Under the pieces are notes generated by a model. That model was not told the origin of the DNA. It worked only from the letters and a program-made list of their open reading frames with translations, and made no database searches. A program made the translations under genes and the position numbers. A stretch of 64,000 bases of DNA from Streptomyces atratus (GTDB taxonomy: Bacteria; Actinomycetota; Actinomycetes; Streptomycetales; Streptomycetaceae), in NCBI RefSeq assembly GCF_900119365.1, contig NZ_FPJO01000015.1:44404-108403 (forward strand). The letters run 5' to 3'. Of this stretch, positions 41,326 to 49,193 are shown one piece after another. Position 1 is the stretch's first letter. Every line of letters starts with the position of its first letter.

Positions 41326-42150
41326 TCAGGCCGGAGCCGCGTCCGTGGACTGCGACGGGCCTGCAGGGGTGTCGGCGGCCCCTCCATCGGCAGCGGCCTT
41401 CGCCGCCGCCGCCCGTTCCTCCGCGGCGGCGCTGATCTCGCGCCAGGCGGACTCCGCCGCCTGCTGCTCCGCTTCCTTCTTGCTACGACCGGTGCCGGTG
41501 CCGTACGAGACACCACCGACGCGAGCAGCAGCAGTAAAGGTCTTCTCGTGGTCCGGGCCGGTCTCCGTGACGATGTACTCGGGGACTCCGAGGCTCTCGC
41601 CGGCGGTGAGCTCCTGGAGGCTGGTCTTCCAGTCCAGGCCGGCACCGAGGTTCGAGGACCTGTCGATCAGCGGGTCGAAGAGCCGGTGGACCAGCTCCGA
41701 GGCCGCGCCGAGGCCCTGGTCGAGATAGACCGCGCCGATCACCGCTTCAAGGGTGTCGGCGAGGATGGACGCCTTGTCCCGGCCTCCCGTGCCCTCTTCG
41801 CCCCGGCCGAGCCGGATGAAGGAGCCGAGTTCGAGGCCGCGGCCCACTTCCGCAAGCGCACGCGAGTTGACCACCGCGGCCCGCAACTTGGCCAGCTGGC
41901 CTTCGGGCAGGTCGGGGTGGGTGCGGTACAGCGTGTCCGTGACCACCAGGCCGAGCACCGAGTCCCCGAGGAATTCGAGCCGCTCGTTGGTGGGCAGACC
42001 GCCGTTCTCGTACGCGTACGAACGGTGGGTCAGCGCACGCACCAGAAGGGCGGTCTCGAGTTGATACCCGAGCCGCCCTTCCAGAAGCGTGTGGGACGAG
42101 GCTGTGTTGACGTTGTCTGCCTTCTTCTTGGCGTTGGACAACTCAGACAT
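41326..42150 (-). CDS. rnc: Ribonuclease III (AbsB)
   Basis: A 274-residue RNase III. The catalytic signature NERLEFLGDSVLGLVV is intact with the acidic metal ligands, and DTLEAVIGAVYLDQG holds the second set. The C-terminal dsRBD runs through TSLQELTAGESLGVPEY and SKKEAEQQAAESAW, followed by an Ala-rich tail. In S. coelicolor rnc is absB, needed for antibiotic production. ATG 42150 with GAGAGG just upstream. rpmF precedes it by 19 bases. Confidence 0.96.
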   Translation of the reverse strand: MSELSNAKKKADNVNTASSHTLLEGRLGYQLETALLVRALTHRSYAYENGGLPTNERLEFLGDSVLGLVVTDTLYRTHPDLPEGQLAKLRAAVVNSRALAEVGRGLELGSFIRLGRGEEGTGGRDKASILADTLEAVIGAVYLDQGLGAASELVHRLFDPLIDRSSNLGAGLDWKTSLQELTAGESLGVPEYIVTETGPDHEKTFTAAARVGGVSYGTGTGRSKKEAEQQAAESAWREISAAAEERAAAAKAAADGGAADTPAGPSQSTDAAPA

Positions 42151-42169
42151 CGGGCCTCTCACCAGCCGC

Positions 42170-42343
42170 TCAGACCTCGAGGACCTGGCGCTTGTTGTAC
42201 GTGCCGCAGCTGGGGCACGCGATGTGCTGCAGCTTCGGCTCCTGGCAACGCTCACACGAAACCAGGGTGGGGACCGCAGCCTTCCACTGCGACCGGCGGT
42301 GGCGCGTGTTGCTGCGCGACATCTTCCGCTTCGGAACAGCCAC
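42170..42343 (-). CDS. rpmF: 50S ribosomal protein L32
   Basis: A 57-residue L32, AVPKRKMSRSNTRHRRSQWK at the start and a zinc-ribbon CERCQEPKLQHIACPSCGTY with four cysteines (the C+ form). Start GTG 42343 has AGGAGAAG about eight bases upstream. DUF177 gene ends two bases before, a conserved arrangement. Confidence 0.96.
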   Translation of the reverse strand: MAVPKRKMSRSNTRHRRSQWKAAVPTLVSCERCQEPKLQHIACPSCGTYNKRQVLEV

Positions 42344-42345
42344 GG

Positions 42346-43020
42346 CTACTTCTCCTGCTTCTCGTCGACGCCCGCTTCGGCGCCGCCCATGTTGTCCTTC
42401 TCGCCGTCCTGAACGGTGTCGGCGAGTCCCTGCAATGCCGCCCAACGAATGTCGACGGCATCATGGTGATGACCGGGGTTCTCGTCCAGCCTGATTCCGC
42501 ATTCGGAACACAGACCGGCACAGGACTCCCGGCACACCGGCTGCATCGGCAGTGCGAGCACCACCGCATCACGCAGCACTGGTTCGAGGTCGAACAGGCC
42601 GTCCTCGATGAAGAGCCTGTCCTCGTCGTCCTCAACGTCGTCGGCCGGCTCCGCCTTGCTGCTGCGGCCCCGGTCATCGGCGTCAGGGTACGAGAACATC
42701 TCCTGGAAGTCCGCCGCAACCTCTAGGCGCAGCGGCTCCAGACACCTTACGCACTCCCCCTCGGCCGACGCACGGGCGGTGCCTGTGACAAGCACCCCTT
42801 CCATGACCGATTCGAGGCGGAGATCCAGCTCCACAGGCGCGCCTTCCGGCACACCGATGACCCCTTCGATGCCGAGGACAGCCGGCGGACCAGGTGCGTC
42901 CACCGTGCGGGAGAGCCGCTGGAGGGCACCGGGACGCCGGCCCAGCTCGTGCGTATCGAACACGAGGGGGTTTCGGTGGTCGAGGTGGCCGTTCAGGGCT
43001 TTTCCTGCTTTCGAGATCAT
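42346..43020 (-). CDS. DUF177 (YceD-like) protein
   Basis: About 224 residues. YceD/DUF177 protein: LDHRNPLVFDTHELGRRPGA, GVPEGAPVELDLRLESVMEG, ECVRCLEPL, and a C-terminal cysteine cluster CRESCAGLCSECGIRLDENP. The family accompanies rpmF almost everywhere and in some bacteria and plastids is needed for 23S rRNA accumulation. Start is uncertain: ATG 43020 (ISKAGKALNG) lacks a ribosome site while AGGAAAAG sits a few codons in, so translation may begin nearer the ALNGH segment. Confidence 0.9.
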   Translation of the reverse strand: MISKAGKALNGHLDHRNPLVFDTHELGRRPGALQRLSRTVDAPGPPAVLGIEGVIGVPEGAPVELDLRLESVMEGVLVTGTARASAEGECVRCLEPLRLEVAADFQEMFSYPDADDRGRSSKAEPADDVEDDEDRLFIEDGLFDLEPVLRDAVVLALPMQPVCRESCAGLCSECGIRLDENPGHHHDAVDIRWAALQGLADTVQDGEKDNMGGAEAGVDEKQEK

Positions 43021-43183
43021 GTGCAACGCACACTGTGGGGAGGGCCGACCGGATTCGGAGTCGAAACGGGCAGCCGGGATCGCGGACATACGCGCGACCG
43101 AGGAGCCAGGATACTGGACGCGCCGCCCAGCTCCCAATCCGGGCGATCGGGGCCGCCCGGACGCGGGCCCCGGCCCCGTCCGG

Positions 43184-44260
43184 TCAGCGTTCCTGTTCGT
43201 ACCGGCGGAGCTGGTCCAGGTCGATCATGCTGGTGTCGAACAGGCTGGTCTCGTCGAGGGCGCTCTCGCCCTGCTGCTGGAGGGCCTGCTGGGGCTGCTG
43301 CTGGGGCCAGCCGTCGTACCCCTGGACGGGGACCTGGGCCTGGGCCTGGCTCTGGTCGTAGCCCTGCGGCTGATAGGCCGCGGCGTACGGGTCCGGCTGC
43401 TGCTGGTACCCGTAGACGTCCTGCTGCGGCTGTTCCTGGTACGCGTAGGTCTCCGCGTAGCCGGGCTGTGTCTGGGCGGGGAAGTGCGGCTGGGCCTGCT
43501 GGTGCACCGGCTGCGGCGCCGGGGTGGCGAGCTCGGCCAGGCCGGCCCAGTGGTCCTCGTCGCTGATGCGCCCCTGGTCGCCCGCCGCGTCCTGGGCGGC
43601 CACGTGCGCGCCGAGGTCGTCGGTGGGGATCCTTCCGTGCAGTTTCTGCCGGCCGCGGCCGACCGCCTCCAGGGTCTTGGCGAGCACGGCCTCGAAGGCG
43701 CCCAGCTTGGTGTCGACGTACTCGTCCGCCCGGCGCTGGAGGGTGGCCGGGTCGGTGCTGCGCTCGGGGGCCTCGGCGAAGTCCGGGTCCTCGTAGCCCT
43801 GCTCGTCGAAGGGCCGGCCGCGGCCGAGGAGCTTCTCGCGGCCCCGGTCGACGGAGCCGATCGTCTTGGTGAGGACGACCTCGAAGTTGGCCAGCTTGCT
43901 GTCCACGTACTCGTCGGCCTCGGCGCGGACCTCGTCGGCCTCGCGGCGGGCCTCGTCGAGGATGCGGTCGGCCTCGCTGCGGGACTGCCTGGCGATCTCG
44001 GTGTCGGCGATCAGCGAGGTGCGTTCGGCGCGGGCGGCCCCGATGATCCGCTCGGCCTCCTGGCGGGCCTGCTCGGCCAGCTGCTCCTGGCCGCCGATGA
44101 GCTCCTGGGCGTGGGCGAGCGAGCCGGGCAGGGCCTCACGCACCTCGTCGAGCATCGCGAGCAGCTCGGCGCGGTTGACCACGCACGAAGCCGACATGGG
44201 CATCGACCGGGCGTTCCCGACCGCTTCGACGATCTCGTCGAGCTTCTTCTGCACGTCCAC
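43184..44260 (-). CDS. DivIVA-like coiled-coil cell-division protein
   Basis: A 358-residue protein. N-terminus MDVQKKLDEIVEAVGNARSM; a long coiled coil to about residue 220; then a Gln/Tyr/Pro-rich tail (QEQPQQDVYGYQQQPDPYA) ending SMIDLDQLRRYEQER. The coiled coil contains an internal duplication: ADEYVDSKLANFEVVLTKT...GREKLLGR near residues 113-146 and ADEYVDTKLGAFEAVLAKT...GRQKLHGR near 177-210. It resembles the ATP-synthase b-subunit-like/DivIVA-like proteins annotated as cell-division initiation protein in Streptomyces. Direct role unknown. Confidence 0.85.
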   Translation of the reverse strand: MDVQKKLDEIVEAVGNARSMPMSASCVVNRAELLAMLDEVREALPGSLAHAQELIGGQEQLAEQARQEAERIIGAARAERTSLIADTEIARQSRSEADRILDEARREADEVRAEADEYVDSKLANFEVVLTKTIGSVDRGREKLLGRGRPFDEQGYEDPDFAEAPERSTDPATLQRRADEYVDTKLGAFEAVLAKTLEAVGRGRQKLHGRIPTDDLGAHVAAQDAAGDQGRISDEDHWAGLAELATPAPQPVHQQAQPHFPAQTQPGYAETYAYQEQPQQDVYGYQQQPDPYAAAYQPQGYDQSQAQAQVPVQGYDGWPQQQPQQALQQQGESALDETSLFDTSMIDLDQLRRYEQER

Positions 44261-44358
44261 CGTGTGCTCGCCACTCTCTACAGCCGATTGGAGACGGACG
44301 GGACGACTGTAAGGCCAGTCGGCGCCCGTCCGACACCTGGTGACGGCCCGTCAGCGGC

Positions 44359-44868
44359 TCAGCGCTGGGAGAGACGCTCGGTGAGGGCCTCGTGGACCAC
44401 CGGAGGGAGCAGATGGGAGACGTCGCCGCCCCAGGTGGCGACCTCCTTGACCAGGGAGGACGACAGGAAGCTGTAGGTGGGATTGGTCGGCACGAAGAGC
44501 GTCTCGACGCCGGAGAGGCCGATGTTCATCTGGGCCATCTGGAGCTCGTAGTCGAAGTCGCTGACGGCCCGCAGGCCCTTGACGATCGCCGGGATGTCGC
44601 GCTGCTTGCAGAAGTCGACCAGGAGGCCGTGGAAGGACTCGACCTTGACGTTGCCGAAGTCCGCGGTGACCTGGCGGATCAGATCGATCCGCTCGTCGAC
44701 CGTGAACAGGCCCTTCTTGGACTGGTTGATCATCACCGCGACGTGTACGACGTCGTACAGCTTCGAAGCGCGGCCAATGATGTCGAGGTGTCCATTGGTG
44801 ATGGGGTCGAACGACCCCGGACAGACGGCGCGGCGCAACTTGGTTCCCTCGCTCTCCGGTGCGGTCAT
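44359..44868 (-). CDS. coaD: Phosphopantetheine adenylyltransferase CoaD
   Basis: A 169-residue nucleotidyltransferase: CPGSFDPITNGHLDIIGRA has the TxGH ATP-binding motif, then KGLRAVSDFDYELQMAQMN and SSSLVKEVA for the second substrate-binding helix. It makes dephospho-CoA. ATG 44868 overlaps the rsmD stop by four bases (ATGA). Confidence 0.96.
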   Translation of the reverse strand: MTAPESEGTKLRRAVCPGSFDPITNGHLDIIGRASKLYDVVHVAVMINQSKKGLFTVDERIDLIRQVTADFGNVKVESFHGLLVDFCKQRDIPAIVKGLRAVSDFDYELQMAQMNIGLSGVETLFVPTNPTYSFLSSSLVKEVATWGGDVSHLLPPVVHEALTERLSQR

Positions 44869-45449
44869 CGTGCGTCTTCGCACGTAGAGGCGGCGCGACC
44901 GTACCAAAGCGTTCCTTCGCCGTAACGACGGGCCCGCAATGCTTCGAATCCCTCGGGCCAGTCGAAATTTCCGCCTCTGGTGCTGCGTTCCACGGTGACG
45001 AGGGCATCGGCCGTGAGCCACCCCTGGGCACGGAGTGTGAGCAGTATCTCGCCAAGATCGTCGTCGGTGACGGCGTACGGCGGGTCCAGGAACACCACGT
45101 CGTACGGCTGGGCCGGTGCCGGTCCCGTCACGATCTGCTCGGCCTTGCCGGTGCGGACCTCGGCGCCGGGCAGGCCGAGCGTGCGGACGTTGTCCCGGAC
45201 GGTGCGGACGGCCCTGGGGTCGGCCTCGACGAGCAGGGCGTGCACCGCGCCCCGGGAGAGCGCCTCCAGACCTACGGCCCCGGAACCCGCGTACAGATCG
45301 GCGATACGGGTGCCCTCCAGGCTGCCGAGGAGAGCTTCCCAGGTGGAGAAGAGGCCCTCGCGCGCACGGTCGGAGGTGGGGCGGGTGCCGGTGCCGGGCG
45401 GAACGGCCAGGCGGCGTCCGCCGGCCGAGCCGGCGATCACGCGGGTCAT
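44865..45449 (-). CDS. rsmD: 16S rRNA (guanine966-N2)-methyltransferase RsmD
   Basis: A 194-residue methyltransferase: MTRVIAGSAGGRRLAVPPGT, RPTSDRAREGLFSTW, ADLYAGSGAVGLEALSRGA (motif I), and the catalytic DPPY in VVFLDPPYA. Works on the 30S subunit. ATG 45449. Order recG-rsmD-coaD is common in Actinobacteria; recG ends about 107 bases upstream. Confidence 0.95.
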   Translation of the reverse strand: MTRVIAGSAGGRRLAVPPGTGTRPTSDRAREGLFSTWEALLGSLEGTRIADLYAGSGAVGLEALSRGAVHALLVEADPRAVRTVRDNVRTLGLPGAEVRTGKAEQIVTGPAPAQPYDVVFLDPPYAVTDDDLGEILLTLRAQGWLTADALVTVERSTRGGNFDWPEGFEALRARRYGEGTLWYGRAASTCEDAR

Positions 45450-45556
45450 GAGTGTCTGGTCCTCGGTTCGTGGGCGGCCCGCGGGGTGCCCCGGCGCCGT
45501 GCCACCCACGATATGGCGTCGTGGCCGATCGGGCCCGCGCACCCTGTGCCCCCCGG

Positions 45557-48500
45557 TCAGCCCTTGTCGAGGTACTGCTCGCGCTCCTTGTCGAGCAGCG
45601 CGTCCAGCGCGGTCCGCAGCTCCGGCAGGTGTTCGAGCTCCGGGTCGGCGGCGACGATCGCGACGGCCTCCTCCCGCGCGGCGACGATGACCTCCTCGTC
45701 GTCGATGACGGTCAGCATCCGCAGCGATGAGCGGACCCCGGACTGGGCCTGGCCGAGGACATCGCCCTCGCGGCGCTGTTCGAGGTCGATCCGGGAGAGC
45801 TCGAAGCCGTCGAGGGTGGCGGCGACGGCGGAGAGCCGGGCGCGGGCGGGACTGGCCTCGTGGGCCTCGCTGACCAGCAGGCAGAGTCCGGGGGCGGAGC
45901 CCCGGCCGACCCGGCCGCGCAGCTGGTGCAGCTGGGAGACCCCGAAGCGGTCGGCGTCCATGATCACCATGGCGGTGGCGTTGGGGACGTTGACGCCGAC
46001 CTCGATGACGGTGGTGGCGACCAGGACATCGACCTCGCCCGCGGCGAAGCGGCGCATCACGTCGTCCTTGTCGTCCGGGTTCATCCTGCCGTGCAGCACC
46101 TCGACGCGCAGGCCGGCCAGCGGGCCCTTGGCGAGCTGTTCGGCGATCTCCAGCACGGCGAGCGGCGGGCGCTTGTCGCCCTCGTCCTCGGGCGCCTTCT
46201 TCTTCGTCTTCTTCCCCGCCGCCTCGTCGTCGGCGTCGTCACCGATGCGGGGACAGACCACGTACGCCTGGTGTCCGTTCTCCACTTCTTCGCGCACCCT
46301 TTCCCAGGCGCGGCTGAGGAAGTGCGGCTTGTCCTTGGCGGGGACGACATGGCTGGCGATCGGCGAGCGGCCGGCCGGGAGCTGGTCCAGTACGGAGGTC
46401 TCCAGGTCACCGAAGACGGTCATGGCGACCGTACGCGGAATGGGGGTGGCCGTCATGACCAGCAGATGCGGCGGCTGCTTCCCCTTGGAGCGAAGGGCGT
46501 CGCGCTGTTCCACGCCGAAGCGGTGCTGTTCGTCGACGACGACCAGGCCCAGGTCGTGGAACTGCACCTTGTCCTCGATCAGGGCATGGGTGCCGATCAC
46601 GATCCCGGCCTCGCCGGTGACGAGGTCGAGGAGCGCCTGGCGGCGGGCCGCAACGCCCATCGAACCGGTGAGCAGCACCACCTTCGTCCCCTGCTCGGAG
46701 CCGCCCAGCATGCCGCCCTCCGCCAGATCTCCCATCATTTCCGTGATGGAGCGGTGGTGCTGCTGGGCGAGCACCTCGGTGGGCGCGAGCATGGCGGCCT
46801 GGCCGCCCGCGTCGACGACCCCGAGCATGGCCCGCAGCGCGACCATGGTGTTGTGCGTGACCGTGAAGTGATCCGTGATGTACGCGTGACTCGAGTGGGC
46901 GACACTGATGCACTGGACCGGTTTGCGACCGACGTACTCGACCGCACGGATCCCGCGCCGGAACGTGTTGCACTTCGGCCTGGGCTGGATCCGAGCAACC
47001 TTGCGAGTGAGCCGAAATGGCACGTAATCGGCAGGCAGGGAAATCGACACATTGACGGCCGCTTTCTTGGACAGCACCCTGGCGCGCCCGCCGAGGGAAC
47101 GAACAAGCCACGCCACGTCCTCGGCCAGTCTCCGGGATGCGGAGCAGAACGAAATGCTCATCCCTTGAGCATCCAAAGCCCCGTCCGTGTCCATGAGCCC
47201 CTGCAACACAGCGAGCCGGTTCTTGATCGACGTGTTCTTGAACACGGGTGGGATGAACTTGTCGTGCGACGTGGCCCCCCACAGCCCCAGCGCACGCAGT
47301 GCACTGATCACTGGGTTCTTTTGTGATCCGGACTTCGGCCTCGTCATCCGGATTGTGTAGTCGCAGGGGGAACCTGGCACGGGCACGAGTTCGCAGTCGG
47401 GCGCCACTGCGGTTCGGACGGCAGCCAGGATCTCGTCGTCGACCGTGGACAGACGAAGGTTGTGCCGGAACGAGCCATCTCCCAGCAACAGTCCGAAAAC
47501 GTAAGGATCGAGGGGTGGTTCGGAACCGCAACTGAGATCCACTGGTGTGACCGCTGGCACATACCATTTCGACGAACCGTTGGCCTTGAACGTGTCCATC
47601 CTGATCTCGCGGGTTGTCATCACCTTGGGTGCTTGCTCCCGGTCCCAGGCGCAGCTGGTCCCGACGATCCACAGATGCTCGTCATCGCATTCGACAGCCG
47701 TGTCGTCGGACAGAACAAGTCGCCATACATCTCGCACTCCCTGAGGGAAGACCCCGTCCACTACGGCAACTTCCCCCTCGGGAACCACTACCTCGTCGCC
47801 TTGCCGGATGTCGCCCATGGGCTTGTAGCCCTGAGGGGTCAGGACCAACGAATCGAGTGGCTGGGCCTTCCCCGATCCGACTTCGCCCTGGAGCAGCCGG
47901 TGCATCGGGTGTTCGGTCGCGAGGTCGTCGAAGATCTCCTTGGAGACCTTCTGCTGCCCGTCGGTGAGGGTGAAGGGCAGCCTGGTGTCGAAGGCGTCGA
48001 GCAGTCCGCCGGGCACGGGTCTGCGGGCGACGGCCGGGAGCTGGGTGTCGGCGTATCTGCGGCGGGCCAGCGCGACCTGGAGGACGAAGGCCTCGTCCCA
48101 CTTCAACCGGTCCCTGGCCTGGGCGATGTCCGCCTTGGTCTGCGGGCGGTGGACCTTCAGCAGCGCTTCGGGGAGCGCGGTGAACCCGCGCCCTTCGCGC
48201 AGGCTCGGCGGCAGCGGGTCGACCGCCTCCTGGGCGCTGGGCAGCACCGCGTCGACGGCCTTGGCGATCCGCCACGAGTCCAGCTGCTTGCAGGCCGGGT
48301 AGATCGGCAGCAGCCGCCCGGCGAAGGCGTCCACCGCCTCGGTGGCCTCGTCGGTGTCTTTGGTGTCCAGCAGCTGGTACGTCGGGTGGGCGAGCTGCAT
48401 CTTCCGGTTGAAGACGGAGACCTTGCCCGCGAACATCGCCCGCCGGCCGGGCAGCAGCTCCTTGTGCGGCTTGTGGACGCCGTGGCCGAAGAAGACCAGC

Positions 48501-48784
48501 TGGAGGCGGCCACTGCCGTCGGTGAGGGTCACTTCGAGGCGCTTGCCTCGGCCGTTGTTGAACATCAGGACGCGGGCGTCGGCGACCTGGGCGACCACCG
48601 TCACGTGCTCGTCCAGCGGGAGGTCCGTCAGCGCCGTGAGCCGGCCGCGCTCCTCGTAGCGCCGCGGGTAATGATGGAGCAGATCACCGACCGTGTGCAG
48701 GTCGAGGTGTTCGGCCATCACCTTCGCGGTGGCTCCGCCGAGCAGCTTCTTGAGGGGTTCGTCGAACGCAGACACGCGATCCAT
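45557..48784 (-). CDS. recG: ATP-dependent DNA helicase RecG, interrupted by an intein
   Basis: The precursor is 1075 residues; removing the 339-residue intein leaves 736, normal for actinobacterial RecG. The N-extein has the wedge/OB domain (YPRRYEERGRLTALTDLPLD) and reaches Walker A as GEVGSGK; the C-extein resumes with T(MVALRAML), then APTEVLAQQHH, VVVDEQHRFGVEQR (DExH box), VMTATPIPRT and the motif VI region QLRGRVGRGSAPGLCLL. RecG remodels stalled forks and branched DNA. The intein splits GK|T, so the unspliced protein cannot bind ATP. ATG 48784 is chosen over a GTG at 48799. Confidence 0.95.
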   Translation of the reverse strand: MDRVSAFDEPLKKLLGGATAKVMAEHLDLHTVGDLLHHYPRRYEERGRLTALTDLPLDEHVTVVAQVADARVLMFNNGRGKRLEVTLTDGSGRLQLVFFGHGVHKPHKELLPGRRAMFAGKVSVFNRKMQLAHPTYQLLDTKDTDEATEAVDAFAGRLLPIYPACKQLDSWRIAKAVDAVLPSAQEAVDPLPPSLREGRGFTALPEALLKVHRPQTKADIAQARDRLKWDEAFVLQVALARRRYADTQLPAVARRPVPGGLLDAFDTRLPFTLTDGQQKVSKEIFDDLATEHPMHRLLQGEVGSGKAQPLDSLVLTPQGYKPMGDIRQGDEVVVPEGEVAVVDGVFPQGVRDVWRLVLSDDTAVECDDEHLWIVGTSCAWDREQAPKVMTTREIRMDTFKANGSSKWYVPAVTPVDLSCGSEPPLDPYVFGLLLGDGSFRHNLRLSTVDDEILAAVRTAVAPDCELVPVPGSPCDYTIRMTRPKSGSQKNPVISALRALGLWGATSHDKFIPPVFKNTSIKNRLAVLQGLMDTDGALDAQGMSISFCSASRRLAEDVAWLVRSLGGRARVLSKKAAVNVSISLPADYVPFRLTRKVARIQPRPKCNTFRRGIRAVEYVGRKPVQCISVAHSSHAYITDHFTVTHNTMVALRAMLGVVDAGGQAAMLAPTEVLAQQHHRSITEMMGDLAEGGMLGGSEQGTKVVLLTGSMGVAARRQALLDLVTGEAGIVIGTHALIEDKVQFHDLGLVVVDEQHRFGVEQRDALRSKGKQPPHLLVMTATPIPRTVAMTVFGDLETSVLDQLPAGRSPIASHVVPAKDKPHFLSRAWERVREEVENGHQAYVVCPRIGDDADDEAAGKKTKKKAPEDEGDKRPPLAVLEIAEQLAKGPLAGLRVEVLHGRMNPDDKDDVMRRFAAGEVDVLVATTVIEVGVNVPNATAMVIMDADRFGVSQLHQLRGRVGRGSAPGLCLLVSEAHEASPARARLSAVAATLDGFELSRIDLEQRREGDVLGQAQSGVRSSLRMLTVIDDEEVIVAAREEAVAIVAADPELEHLPELRTALDALLDKEREQYLDKG
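46850..47866 (-). mobile_element. Class 3-type intein with LAGLIDADG homing endonuclease domain in RecG
   Basis: 339 residues from Ala1 (GCC 47866-47864) to Asn339 (AAC 46852-46850), +1 extein residue Thr. There is no Cys/Ser at position 1; instead the three class 3 signature residues are present: Trp66 in block B (DDEHLW, two after His64), Cys319 at block F position 4 (PVQCI), and Thr337 at block G position 5 (VTHN). The C-terminal HN is intact. Two dodecapeptide motifs mark a homing endonuclease: FGLLLGDGSF near 124-133 and LQGLMDTDGAL at 221-231, both with their acidic catalytic residue (Asp130, Asp228). The insert sits in the most conserved part of RecG. By eye its base composition is less GC-rich than the exteins. 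Confidence 0.93.
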
Positions 48785-48805
48785 TGCACACCACACCACT
48801 GACAG

Positions 48806-49183
48806 ATGTCGGCGGGCACCACCCGGATCGTTGGAATCCCCTGGTCAGAATCGTCGCCGCGCCCCACCGGCGAGCTGCTGATCGCCCATGTCCGCCCGGG
48901 TGAGCCGGGCGAGGCGCCGGAGTACGAGGAGGCGCTCGGGTACGTGGACCGGGCGGTCGCGGGCTTCGCGGAGGCCGGCGCCGGTTTCGTCGGCCTGCGC
49001 ACGGCCGCCGAGCTGATGGCCGCCTGGCTGGAGGCCGACCTGGGCCGTCCGGACGCGGCCCGGGAGCGGGCCCGGAGGGTCCTGGAGATCCACGGGCCCG
49101 GGGAGCCGGACGAGACGGACGAGGAGCGCCACGCGGAGGCCGAGGCGCTGCTGGACTACGTGGGCCGGCGAACCGGCGCTTGA
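48806..49183 (+). CDS. Small helical protein of unknown function
   Basis: A 125-residue acidic protein; I do not recognise a family. The C-terminal two-thirds is Ala/Glu-rich and helical, like a single pair of TPR-type helices (YEEALGYVDRAVAGFAEAG; AAWLEADLGRPDAARERARR). It starts only 21 bases from recG on the opposite strand and converges with the DAK gene, whose end is 11 bases away, so promoter space is small. Its N-terminus (MSAGTTRIVGIPW) may be wrong, since no ribosome site is evident. Confidence 0.55.
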   Translation: MSAGTTRIVGIPWSESSPRPTGELLIAHVRPGEPGEAPEYEEALGYVDRAVAGFAEAGAGFVGLRTAAELMAAWLEADLGRPDAARERARRVLEIHGPGEPDETDEERHAEAEALLDYVGRRTGA

Positions 49184-49193
49184 GACGGCTCCG

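Noticed and set aside
46850..47866. Intein dismissed as dead because it has no Cys1 or Ser1
   Set aside because: The Ala1 start is expected for class 3 inteins; Trp66, Cys319, Thr337 and HN are all present.
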